A DNA stretch of 64,000 nt from NCBI GenBank assembly GCA_030844895.1, contig CM061233.1, positions 94,015,719 through 94,079,718 on the forward strand, written 5' to 3'. Within the stretch, counting starts at the first letter, position 1. Every line of letters starts with the position of its first letter. Origin of the DNA: Ambrosia x helenae. Its lineage: Eukaryota > Streptophyta > Magnoliopsida > Asterales > Asteraceae. A model generated the notes under the pieces. It saw only the letters and a program-made list of their open reading frames with translations, ran no database searches and had not been told where the DNA came from. The position numbers were made by a program, and so were the translations under genes. This document shows, one piece after another, positions 33,361 through 42,769 of the stretch.

Positions 33361-34307
33361 TTACTTGATATGTGCAGGAGCTTCAGCTGGCCTTGTGAGC
33401 AGTCTTTTTGTTTGTTGACAGTGGAGCTTCTGTTCAATGATAGGGGATTTATCGCTACTGTTTGACATCAGAAATATTAATGGAGGATACGTAGCGTTTG
33501 CCGGGAATAAAGGAGGATACATTACTATGGAGGGTAGTGTGAGTAATGGGATCGTGAGTTTGAGAAGATTTCGTACGTGAAGCAAATTGATTATAATCTG
33601 CTCAGTGTCAGTCAGATTGTGTATAAGCAGTTTTCGGTATTCTTTGATGACAAATCTTGCTATATACTCAAGCCAGGATTCGTTCTACAAAAAGAGTGGG
33701 TTATGCTAAAAGCACCGAGAGTGAACAATTTGTACATTCTTGACATGTCAAAAGCTATGACTACACAAGGCCAAGTCACGGTGTGTTTTCTCTCCAAGGC
33801 TACTGAAAAAGAAATCAATCATGTGGCATAGGAGGATGGGACACATTCACCTTAGAAAGATGAATCATTTGGTGAAGAATGAACTTGTCGAAGCGTAAAT
33901 GTTAAACATTTTCATATTTGAATGACAAGTGTTGTGAGTTGCAAGAAAGGAAAGCAGCACAAGCATCCCATAAACCAAAGAAAGTCAATTCAGTTGAACT
34001 ACCACTGAGCGTTTGCACATGGACCTGTTCGGACCAGTCAAGCGTAAAGTCATGTGGTGAATTGTCATGTCTTGTGGTTACAGATGACTATTCCAGATTT
34101 TCATGGGTTATGTGCTTGCATCATAAGAGCGACACGTTTAATCATCTGAGGTTCTGTTCACTCGATTGGAAAATATCTATGGTCTGAAGATCAAGAGAAT
34201 TAGGAGTGATAATGGGACGGAGTTCAAGAACGCACAGATGGATGCTCTTTGTGAAGACAAAGGAATTCATCATGAATACAGTGCTCCGTATACCCCTCAA
34301 CAGAACG
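33361..34307 (+). pseudogene. Copia protease and integrase N-terminal half, cut by assembly gap
   Basis: The retropepsin motif VDSGAS lies at 33414-33431 and is soon followed by a stop. The GAG-pre-integrase part at 33577-33831 has IDYNLLSVSQI, and then GHIHLRKMNHLV. Integrase motifs follow in broken frames: HMDLFGPVK near 34012, DDYSRFSWV near 34083 and SDNGTEF near 34205. The reading stops at YTPQQN because the N run begins at 34308. The rest of integrase, RT and RNase H should lie in or beyond the gap but do not appear after it. Confidence 0.85.
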
Positions 34308-34407
34308 NNNNNNNNNNNNNNNNNNNNNNNNNNNNNNNNNNNNNNNNNNNNNNNNNNNNNNNNNNNNNNNNNNNNNNNNNNNNNNNNNNNNNNNNNNNNN
34401 NNNNNNN
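34308..34407. other. Assembly gap of 100 N
   Basis: Exactly 100 N, the usual placeholder for a gap of unknown size. It falls inside a copia integrase. The sequence on the right is unrelated to copia pol, so at least about 2.5 kb of the element is missing or the two sides are not truly adjacent. Confidence 0.99.
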
Positions 34408-34576
34408 ATAAATGATTTTTGAGAATCTAAAAATTTGATAATAAAGTTTAACATTTGAATAACATAAAATAATTTTTATAGTGTTTTAAATCATATCTGG
34501 TATTTTAAAGGTATTTTTAAAAGTTAATTAGAATAAATATAAAGTCAAAGGTTTCAAAAAAAATGTTGCAGCTGCT

Positions 34577-34650
34577 GGACTCGAACCGGGCCTCTGGCCG
34601 GTTCGGGTGTTTTAATTCACAAGTCCAGACCAGTTGGTCTGGACCCTGAG
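34577..34650 (-). other. tRNA-like module
   Basis: On the minus strand, the B-box GGTTCGAGTCC is at 34577-34587, with a CCGG..CCGG-rich arm before it. A D-arm-like CCAACTGGTCTGGACTTG occurs about 40 bases upstream. The acceptor stem does not pair, so it is not a working tRNA. Confidence 0.5.
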
Positions 34651-34719
34651 AACGTTGATTAATGTTTTCTATTAATTATAAAGCTTATATAAACTGAATC
34701 AGAAATCATTAAAAAAAAA

Positions 34720-34796
34720 TGGTGGAGGACAGGATTCGAACCCCTGTCCACGCCGATTCTTATGTTTTAGACAAGCAAGTCTTACCAACTGATCTG
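34720..34796 (-). other. tRNA-like module
   Basis: On the minus strand, the A-box-like GATCAGTTGGTAAGACTTG is at 34776-34794 and the B-box GGTTCGAATCC at 34732-34742. The T-arm GACAGGGGTTCGAATCCTGTC pairs GACAGG with CCTGTC perfectly. The 5' acceptor half does not pair with TGGAGGA-type 3' sequence. Confidence 0.6.
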
Positions 34797-35411
34797 TTGA
34801 TCAGTTGGTGGTTTAGTTTTGATTAATTTTATGTATAAACAGTAACTACGCGTCATTATCCCCAAATCATGAATGCTACGAACCCTAGGATTTCAATAAA
34901 ACGATTCAACAATCAATAGCCCCTGTGTAATGTTGGGGCTATTGCTTGTATATAGCCGATTAATAAAACCCACAAAGAAAAACGAACTTACAATGCGATT
35001 TGAGCGATGAACGAATGGTCAAAACAAAAGTCAAAACACGTATGATTCCACCCATTTTGAAGAAGTTTTAGGATAATTAGGGTATGAGGGTTTCTTTATC
35101 GGTGTATTGAGCTTGTAAAGGGGGTATCAATTTATACTAATCATTCATGTTCGTAACCTTGGAAGTTTTGACCCGTATTGATTAGTATACGCGTAAATTA
35201 GGCTATATTAGGAACGTTTTTAACTATGATTATGCGTGGAAATCAAGCAGAAGAGCTGGTCAAAACATACCATAACTGAATCGAATTTTAAAAACGCGGA
35301 TTAAATGTTGATTTTGGAGAGATTGGCTCGCAGATTGACTTTTTAAAAGTCAATTGTGCGTGTGTGAAAGGTTTAACCTTGTTTGTGTTTGATAAATGTC
35401 ACCAAAACAGG

Positions 35412-35494
35412 GTTGTAGCCCAGTTGGTTAAAGAATGTGTTGTGTGCTCGGGCTCGGGCGGCCATGGGCGCGGGTTCGATTCCCGGCCCATGCA
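35412..35494 (+). other. tRNA-like module or SINE head
   Basis: The A-box TAGCCCAGTTGGTTAAAG is at 35416-35433 and the B-box GGTTCGATTCC at 35473-35483, inside a perfect CGGG..CCCG T-arm. The start GGTTGTAGCCCAGTTGG looks like the head of tRNA-derived plant SINEs, but no tail or target duplication is visible. Confidence 0.55.
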
Positions 35495-35499
35495 TTTTA

Positions 35500-37440
35500 T
35501 TTTTTGGCAATTTATTCACAATTTTACAACTAATATAGGTTTATAGTATAGTTATTGAGTCCAAAAGTGTCACAAAATATTTTTTTTAAACGTATAAGAA
35601 TGAACAAAATGCGACGTTTTATTTTAAATACGAAATGTTACAGTAAAAATAAATACGAAAGGTGACGGATGTCACAGATGTCATCGGCAATGACACGGCC
35701 CCCGTCGCTAATGGTGTGCCCCAATCTACGCCAAAACTTCTTGTCTACAGCTAATCTAAACCTCCTTACCTCATCGGCGACGGCTAGAAGCCTCGTCGCC
35801 AACACCATATTTATATATTTATTTTTTTATTTTCTTAATTTTTTTTTTCTTCTGAATCTTCATAGCTCAAATCCAAAGCCCCGTATAGCTCCCGAAATGC
35901 CCCTTAGACTCATCCTAGACCTGCAAAACACAAACCAAATCAAAGTAGTGCATTCAAAAACATAAAAACACAATCCTAAACAAGGAAAACTAAGGACTTT
36001 TAACCCCATATCAGGTGTCGTACGCAACGTGATAAATTACATACTACAATCAGCAATTTCCGAACTAAATTTATGTTGAAACGTAGAATAATCCGAATTC
36101 ATACCTTTGAATGAAAATATATTATATTTGACCCGACTTGTTTTCAATCATAATATAAATCGAAATGTAGACCAACTCAAAACGTACATAAAACTAAACA
36201 TGTGTGGTGGCATCATACACGACGTTATAAAGTATAGACTACCATTGACCCGACCTGACTCGTTATCGAACTAATCCTACGTTGAAAGTTTTAAGCTTAT
36301 CTATTTCATTCCTTTACTTAAAAAAACTATTATTTACGTGCAGCATCTTGTGTGTGTTTGTGTGTCGGTATAAATTGGAGTTGGTTTACGTTTAGACGTA
36401 AAATTTTTTTTTTTTGGGAATGAGTCAGCTCAAATAAATACGATGTCGTTACCAAGCGTGGTTAAATATAATAAATTTTCATTCGTCGGTATTAATTCAA
36501 ATTAATCTGCATTTCGACCCCTAGCAAAGCAAGGCGAGAAAACTACAATTATATTTGAAGGAATAGGATGCCTGATCATGGCGCGGATTGCAACCCTATC
36601 CCATAAAACACACCTACAATAAGACGTGGAAGACCTACTCCGCGGAGCGCAACGTCACTCCGCGAAGGACATCAATCTCTTGATGTCCGCGGAACGAAGC
36701 CTGCGTATACAAACATGCTTATAACGCAGGATAACCGCAGAAGGTGTGACGTCATCATCACAAAAGGAATCTTAGCGCGGGAACCCACGCGCGGATATTC
36801 GAATAACATCGACTTTTAGTACGAGGACGTACAAATGATCAAGAATGAAGAAGATCTGGTCAGGCGCTGAACACACTCTCCGCCAACCAGAGGACAAACG
36901 TATCAGGGGTGGTCCAACAACCTCTGACAGTGAACAGTGGCGTGACTGCTCCCATGCTTCCACCATGTTGCAGTGTACAGTACCCATCAGAGTACTGTTA
37001 CATACATGCTCACCTGCTGCCAGACGTCACATTGGACACCTAGAAGGGTCAAACATGCTGTGTCAGGGAGAATCGTCACCTGCGCCCGTTGTTTCTTCAA
37101 TATTATTATTATAAAAAAACCATTGTATTTGATGTTCACCCTTATAACATTGGTCTTTTCACTTTGCAAAACACTCATAGTTGTTATTTGATGCGAATTT
37201 GCTTTTCTTTTTTCCTTCCGTGGTCTCTATTTTTTTAATGTTATAAATAAGCCCCTGTGAGCACCCATGTCATTTATTTCTCTATACATAGTTTATGATT
37301 TTTTTGGGTACATTATGATATAACTGTACGGCACAAATTCGATTTATTATATGTTTTTAGTTCAACCTCAATGCTTGAACTGAGTATTTCAAGACATGCA
37401 TTTTCATATGGTAAGTGCATGCCATAGCGCTTGGAATAAT
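35500..37440. other. Non-coding repeat-derived sequence
   Basis: No gene is seen. Weak palindromic GGCGACGGC/GTCGCC words occur at 35640-35810. Sequence at 36030-36480 resembles parts of the families at 38.3-38.6 kb and 62.8-63.2 kb. From 36540 to 37090 the DNA turns GC-rich and complex with CCGCGGA words and a 9-bp hairpin, and may be a gypsy LTR fragment. The open frames here are short and have no recognisable domains. Confidence 0.4.
36625..36790. repeat. CCGCGGA word cluster with 9-bp hairpin
   Basis: Variants of CTCCGCGGAGCGC, CTCCGCG, CCGCGGAACG and GCGCGGG occur together. GGACATCAA (36667-36675) pairs perfectly with TTGATGTCC (36680-36688) around a 4-base loop. No function is assigned. 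Confidence 0.55.
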
Positions 37441-38300
37441 CCATTCGATGTTTGCAAGGGGTCTGTGTCGCATCGCTCGGGGTCATATTACTAGTTATAT
37501 CTAATTTGTTTGTTAATGCTTATTGTTATACATTAAAATTATATGGTATGGTCGGTGGCACCGACGGAAATTACAAAAATGCCCTTCGTCTAAATTACAA
37601 TAAACACCATTCTTATTTTTATTCAAATTACAAAAAAACACATTGGGTATTAGAAGAGGAAGTCACTGTCGACGGTGATGGTGACGGTGCACTTTGTCAC
37701 CGGCGGCAGTGGTTAGGGGTGATGGCTAGCGGCAATAGTTAGACGTGGTGGTCGGTGGTGTTGGTGTTGTTTATACAAGAAGAACAAGCAACAGTTCTCC
37801 CGTGGCGGAGAGGGCATCAACACAACCAGCTGGGTCGGTTGCTGGATATGGTTGTGTTTGTGATGTGGTGGTGGACCAACTTAAGTATTGGTGCGGTGGT
37901 GGCATAGGTTAGATCGTTGTGGTGTGGTGGCGGCAGCTAGTAATCGTGATGTAGTGGAGGTGGAAGTGGTTGTTTCGTGGTTGGATGTGATGGCGGTGGC
38001 TGGTGGTGTTGGATGGTGGTTGTGGGAAGGGCTTCAAGAATGTCTATAGGTAGAGAGATATGTTTATACAACAAACAAAATAGTGTTTTGAAAAGAGAAT
38101 ACAGAGAAAGAGGGTGAAACATGGAGAAAAAGAAGCAGATAAAAGACAAAAGATGGTGATGCCAATGTATTATTAAATTTAATTGTATGATGCTACCTTG
38201 CTAAAGCATTTAACAAAGATGTTAAATAAGTTTTACTAAAAATGTATTAGTTTAGGTAAAATTATATATATATGTTATTATTTTGTTATATTACATTACA
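37440..38300. other. GGT/GTG-rich non-coding stretch
   Basis: Between 37660 and 38030 the plus strand is dominated by GGTGGTGG- and GGTGATGG-like low-complexity sequence. The open frame at 37452-37742 has no known domain and ends in the low-complexity part. Similar CCACC-rich sequence (opposite strand) lies in the Helitron candidate at 53450-53610 and 56400-56450. Confidence 0.4.
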
Positions 38301-38797
38301 TATTTTTTTAACATTGTAACCATTCTACCCCAAACTTTGTTATATATCAAAAGTAATTATATAACTTTTAAGCGTCCCTTTAACCCCCCTTATGTTTCTA
38401 AAGTTTCGAGTTTACTAGAAAACTAATTACTTACGTTTTAACTTTTATCAAAAATAAATTCGAGTTTTCTACGTTTTGACTTAAAGGGTTGATAATAATC
38501 AATACATAATAACGCCAAATAATTTGTGTAAATCCAAGTTCCTCTACATTTCGATGAAAATTTGATATACTCTTTCATATAATTTTGAGTTTGCCTATAT
38601 TTTGACTAAAATTGGTGTTTGTTTCCATGCTTTATTTTGTATGTTTCGTATGTATGATATGACAGTATAAATCCCGCCGCACGCTGCCCGCAACGCGCGG
38701 CTGGTCTAGATTCTAAAACAGGTCGAAACTAGGGGTGTTCTTCACATTAGGTAAACGAGGTTGCCGCCGCAACGCGCGGCATTCGGCAACAACCTAG
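38300..38797 (+). mobile_element. Helitron-like 3' end region
   Basis: At 38763-38780 GCCGC...GCGGC forms a GC-rich hairpin, followed after 17 bases by CTAG (38794-38797) and a T. This is the layout of a Helitron 3' terminus (hairpin, CTRR end, insertion before T). A second, weaker hairpin-plus-CTAG lies at 38673-38709 but is followed by A. Sequence at 38310-38640, with lines such as CTACGTTTTGAC and TCAAAAGTAA, recurs at 62795-63125, marking a dispersed family. The 5' end was not found. Confidence 0.5.
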
Positions 38798-39019
38798 TTT
38801 TATTAGTTTTTGAAAACGACTCCTAGCCCTAAGGGTTAGCCCCATCCAATCCTGCGCTACCACATCATATTTACTTTAAACTACACTCACATCACAAAAT
38901 CACTGACATTATTCCTTTCAACTATCTAGAACTTTTGTTTTTAATAAAAATAAACTAAATTATATTTTCATAAAAAAAACAAAATCAATAAATAACTGAA
39001 ACTAAAAAAATACGAAAAC

Positions 39020-39965
39020 TTAAAAAAAAAAAAACTCATTCATCTTGCTCATCCGCCGACCATCCATATGTATCCGCTATTTCATGTTTACGTGGTATAG
39101 CAATTTCCTCATCCGACCACGAAGATGATCATTGGGCTCATTAACATCTCAAACTCCCGATCAAACGTCAACCACCTTACACTCTCGCGTTAAGCATTCA
39201 TGAAGGCGATAGATTCGTCTACTTGTTTCCTTTTAGCATCCACCACCTCCTTAAGCGTTGCTTCCTTCATTAACATGTACGAATCTAGTTTGTCACACAT
39301 ATTAGTTTTTCTTAACTACTCGGCGGCTCCCTTATCCTTCTGCCTTGGTCGAGTTGGGCCAATTTCTTCATTCAAGTGAAGGTCCGACCTACTAGTTGTG
39401 AAAGCATCGTCGGATGAACTCGGGCAGTAGCTGTCAGATTCCTATGACCTTCTTCTCTTGTCGGAACTACTACTGAACTCGTCACCCATCAAAGGGATTT
39501 TTCTCCATTTTTTCATGTTGTTTAACAATCTGCCATGCCTCAGCGTGCTTAAAAAGGGTAATCCTTTTTTACGGAAATCACTTAGCGCCTTCTACATAAC
39601 ATCAATATCGGTACACCCACTTTCTCTTATATAATTCTATAGGGTTTAAAAAAATTTAAATTTAAATTAAATCATAAAACTATAACTAACTTAACTAAAA
39701 AAAATACAAATTATACCACTTGTATCCAAAACCCGTTGAAAAAATTCATTTGAGTCAACATAAACATTCATTTTGAATTTTGTTGATGAGTCAATTCGAC
39801 CGCTTACTTTCAAGAGTTCGCTGGAGTGTTTAAGCACATCCCTCCACAAACTATCTTCTTTTGTTGATCCTTTTTTCTTATCCGTAGAGACATGAACGCA
39901 TCCTTTAGCTAAAGCTACTTCTTCTTCGATTGGCTATACTTTTCAATTGATTCGATTACTAAATT
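39020..39965 (-). pseudogene. Myb/SANT-like gene with NAM-associated C-terminal domain (PIF/Harbinger-type), decayed
   Basis: On the minus strand a trihelix/Myb-like start is visible near 39830-39950 (EEEVALAKGCVHVSTDKKKG, then SLWRDVLKH). Next come a FRKKGLPFL/MKKWRKIPLMG segment at about 39490-39590, an acidic Ser-rich stretch, and a helical tail (DSYMLMKEATLKEVVDAKRK near 39220-39290) like the NAM-associated C-terminal domain. Several stops and a poly-T interruption break it. Proteins of this kind are the DNA-binding partner ORF of PIF/Harbinger transposons and are often mislabelled in Asteraceae gene sets. No transposase was seen nearby. Confidence 0.55.
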
Positions 39966-41079
39966 TTGATTTTTTTCCCTCTAACTTCAACTTCGTCTTC
40001 ATTTTCTTCATACTCCTCATGTTGAACGTTCATTTTGTCACACCCTCAAATTTCCACTTGCGGGGTTCTACCGCGAGGCGCATGACAAACCAGGATCCAA
40101 GTCAACAATCACAATAAACAACTCTATATGAAAAACGTAAAGAAACATAACCAACGATTTTATAAGCGGAAGATTTAAGAAGCATTTAATTAGCTATGCT
40201 ATCATCCCAAAATTATTCAAAACACTTTTATTACAAAACGTGCAACTATGCCTAGACGCCAATGCAGACCCGTGCGCCTAGTTCCATTTGTTGCTACCTT
40301 AGCGACCTGAGAAAAACATGCCAAAAAGATGTCAACATATAATGCTGGTGAGTTCACAGGTTTGTTTAATGTGTTACCAAAATGTTACCATGTCCATACT
40401 ATATCAATGTTACCAAGTACGCTAGCTAGGCGTATGTTTTATTACTACTACGATTGAAAACCATTACTAGACACGTTTAGCAATGTTTAGCATGTTTAAG
40501 CAGCCCGAATGTTCAGCATGATACCAATGTTCCTATTCGAGACAATATGCACCGCCCGGCCCTCCAAGGCGACGAGTGGGGCAGGTCACGCCCAATAGAT
40601 CTATCCACATTTCCCCCGTTGTGCATCCCCGCACATTCATGGTTTCCCCGCGACTTCCAAGATCGTATAGCAATACAAAGTTAAAACCATAGTATGACAT
40701 ATGTTACGAAAATAGTTTAGCGCATGTTTTCTCCCCCAAAAGTTAAAGCAGTAAAAGTGGGGGCCGTGAACTCACCTTAAATAGCGTTCTTCGGTTACAA
40801 GTAAAGATGTTAAGCCCTTGATAATCCCTCTACCGGAGATCTATCAAAATGTTCACATAAGTGTTCCGACTAATAACCATAAGGTTATCTAGTCCCCGAT
40901 TGTCCAGATCGTAACCAAGTATGTTTTAAAATGTGTTTGAATGTTTAACCGACACACTAGACCGACCCACATCCCGTTGGTGACCCATTACCCTAACTAA
41001 TCAAGTACACATAGATTACACACAAGGTTCAAGCATAAAACACTTAGTTTGTATCAAAAATCTCATTTCTACATCAGAA

Positions 41080-41280
41080 CGGTCGAACCAGTCAGTTTTA
41101 AGTCTCCTTCGCCCGTTTTCAGTCTCCTTCGCCCGTTTTACATTTCGTTCGACCGTTCGATGCCTCTTTCGCCCGTTTTACCACGTTCGCCCAACAAAAA
41201 ACAGGGTTCGACCCTGGATTCCCTCCTTCGCACCTTCGATCGGTCGAAGGAGGCCAGGTTCGCCCCTGTTGTGCAAATTT
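41080..41280 (-). repeat. GGTCGAA / TTCGCCC motif array, first block
   Basis: Repeated CTCCTTCGCCCGTTTT, GGTTCGACC, CGATCGGTCGAAGG and related words occur in about 200 bp, in both orientations. It is the same core word as in the copia LTR and leader at 28246-29280. Confidence 0.75.
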
Positions 41281-42049
41281 TCCTAAAAACGCTTCAAACA
41301 CATTCAAATCGACTCGAAACATCATCAAACACAGCAGTCAAGCATGGATAACTTATCCCTACAAAACCCCACCGATTTCCCCCGATAATACGTCCGTTTC
41401 AGCCCTTTCCCAAAATGGTAAAGATTATGGAAACATCACTTTCATGCATGAATAATTTACCCAATTTGGAAACTTTTGAAATCGATTCATATTCAACTTG
41501 AAATGCTCAGTTTGTCGAGTGTGCGATCTTTTCTTATCAATTCTATTGATCATAAATATCATGCATCAAGTCTAGATTCGTTAAAACCCCCAAATACCCA
41601 TAATATCATCATATCCAATCCTAACCCTAAACAACAATAATCTAGCATCAATAACAATCCTATATCATGTTTCTATCATAGATACAGCAACAAATCATTG
41701 AACAACACATAACACCACATAATACACAATTTACATATGTTATTCACCATGAAAACCTATGTTAAATGATAATGTTTTGATTTAGAAAGATGTTTAAAAG
41801 GTTTTTAATCATAAAACACCCTTAGAACAGATCCGGACAATTAGGGTTAGATGAAAACGAATTAAAATGCTTTTAAAAAGGTTTAGGATTAAGAACACAC
41901 CTTGGATTCTTGTTTAGATGTTGTAGATAGGTTAGATTATGAAAAAGAAGAGCAAAAACTCCTTCCTCAGTGATTAAGATCGTTTGAGAGCGTTTTGGGA
42001 CAGTTAGGGTTTGTGAAATGATGAAAAATGACAAAGGTTGGTATTTATA

Positions 42050-42240
42050 CTAATCCTCCTTCGCCCCATTTCAATGGTCGAAGGTGGCCTCCTTCGACCC
42101 TTACACAGGGTCGAATGAGCCCTGTCCTGGTCGAAGGGAATTCTTTCAATTCCACTTCCCAGGTTCGCCCATTTACAAAGGGTCGAACCAGACAAATGTT
42201 CTCCTTCGACCACTCGAAGTGGTCGAACCAGGACTCCTTT
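42050..42240 (-). repeat. GGTCGAA / TTCGCCC motif array, second block
   Basis: About nine GGTCGAA or TTCGACC words, plus TTCGCCC variants. These include the inverted pair CCTTCGACCACTCGAAG then TGGTCGAACCAGG near 42202-42231. It lies near the 5' end of the LTR as transcribed, so in U3. Confidence 0.75.
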
Positions 42241-42619
42241 TTAACTAGTTTTCCAGTTTGTCGTGTTTAACGCATTCTAACTCATCTTAACACATAAGCA
42301 TGCATCCTTAATCTATATTTGACATATTTAAGCATAGATAATCATTTACACATCATTTAAACACATCTATGTATATAGTCCACCACACGACCCATAATCT
42401 ACACATATACTTAATTAGTTCATGTAATGTCACCAACAACGGAACCCGGTACTAGTGTATTACCAAAACGACTCCCAATGATCCTCCAGATCATTGTACC
42501 CTGGACAATCCTAACTTGACCCGACTCAACTACCCAGTTAAGTTCGTTTATAAACGTTTCTCGCTAAGGTAGACTTAGATGTTACTAATATGTTTAAGCC
42601 AAACATGCCGGGTGTCACA

Positions 42620-42656
42620 TCATCCCCACGTTGAAAGAATTTTCGTCCCGAAAATT
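42620..42656 (-). promoter_or_regulatory. Polypurine tract and hairpin of Tekay-type element
   Basis: The minus strand reads CAACGTGGGGATGA directly before the LTR. Just upstream, AATTTTCG (42638-42645) pairs perfectly with CGAAAATT (42649-42656) around three bases. The layout matches 4018-4053. Confidence 0.85.
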
Positions 42657-42713
42657 GCGCAAAGCCCCAAAAAGAAAGAAACGAAAAGAACCGAACGAAA
42701 AGAAAATTACTGG

Positions 42714-42758
42714 ATGTCACATCATCCCCACGTTGAAAGGAATCTCAACCCGAGATTC
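42714..42758 (-). repeat. Second polypurine-tract/hairpin module
   Basis: The 25 bases at 42613-42637 recur at 42714-42738, so the LTR edge plus tract exists twice, 101 bases apart. Next to the second copy a different hairpin lies at 42740-42758 (GAATCTC/GAGATTC, 5-base loop). The duplication took LTR-edge bases with it, which suggests template switching or unequal exchange. Confidence 0.75.
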
Positions 42759-42769
42759 ATTCCGCTTCA

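Larger units (their letters stand above)
34408..35120 (-). mobile_element. LTR-like segment with two tRNA-like modules
   Basis: No protein is present. Read on the minus strand, the order resembles the giant LARD-type LTR: a TTTTATTGAAATCCTAGGGT-like stretch near 34880-34900 (compare 4960-4990), then tRNA-like modules, then AT-rich sequence. Sequence identity to that LTR is low by eye. It may be the LTR of a related family, truncated by the gap. Confidence 0.4.
40036..42619 (-). mobile_element. 3' LTR of Tekay/Del-type gypsy element (2584 bp)
   Basis: The minus strand starts TGTGACACCCGGC at 42619, right after the polypurine tract, and ends GGGTGTGACA at 40036. Giant LTRs beginning TGTGACACCC are usual for Tekay-type chromoviruses. 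The segments 41080-41280 and 42050-42240 are packed with GGTCGAA/TTCGACC and TTCGCCC words. No gene is inside; open frames such as 41049-41351 are products of the repeats. A matching 5' LTR is not present to the right of gag. Confidence 0.9.

Noticed and set aside
37452..37742. 96-codon ORF with a hydrophobic start
   Set aside because: It runs into GGTGGT low-complexity sequence and has no recognisable motif, so it is not called as a gene.
38673..38709. A second Helitron 3' end
   Set aside because: The hairpin is imperfect and CTAG is followed by A instead of T; kept only as a weak remark.
41049..41351. 100-codon ORF in the Tekay-type LTR
   Set aside because: Its coding pattern is a by-product of the TTCGCCC/GGTCGAA word array.
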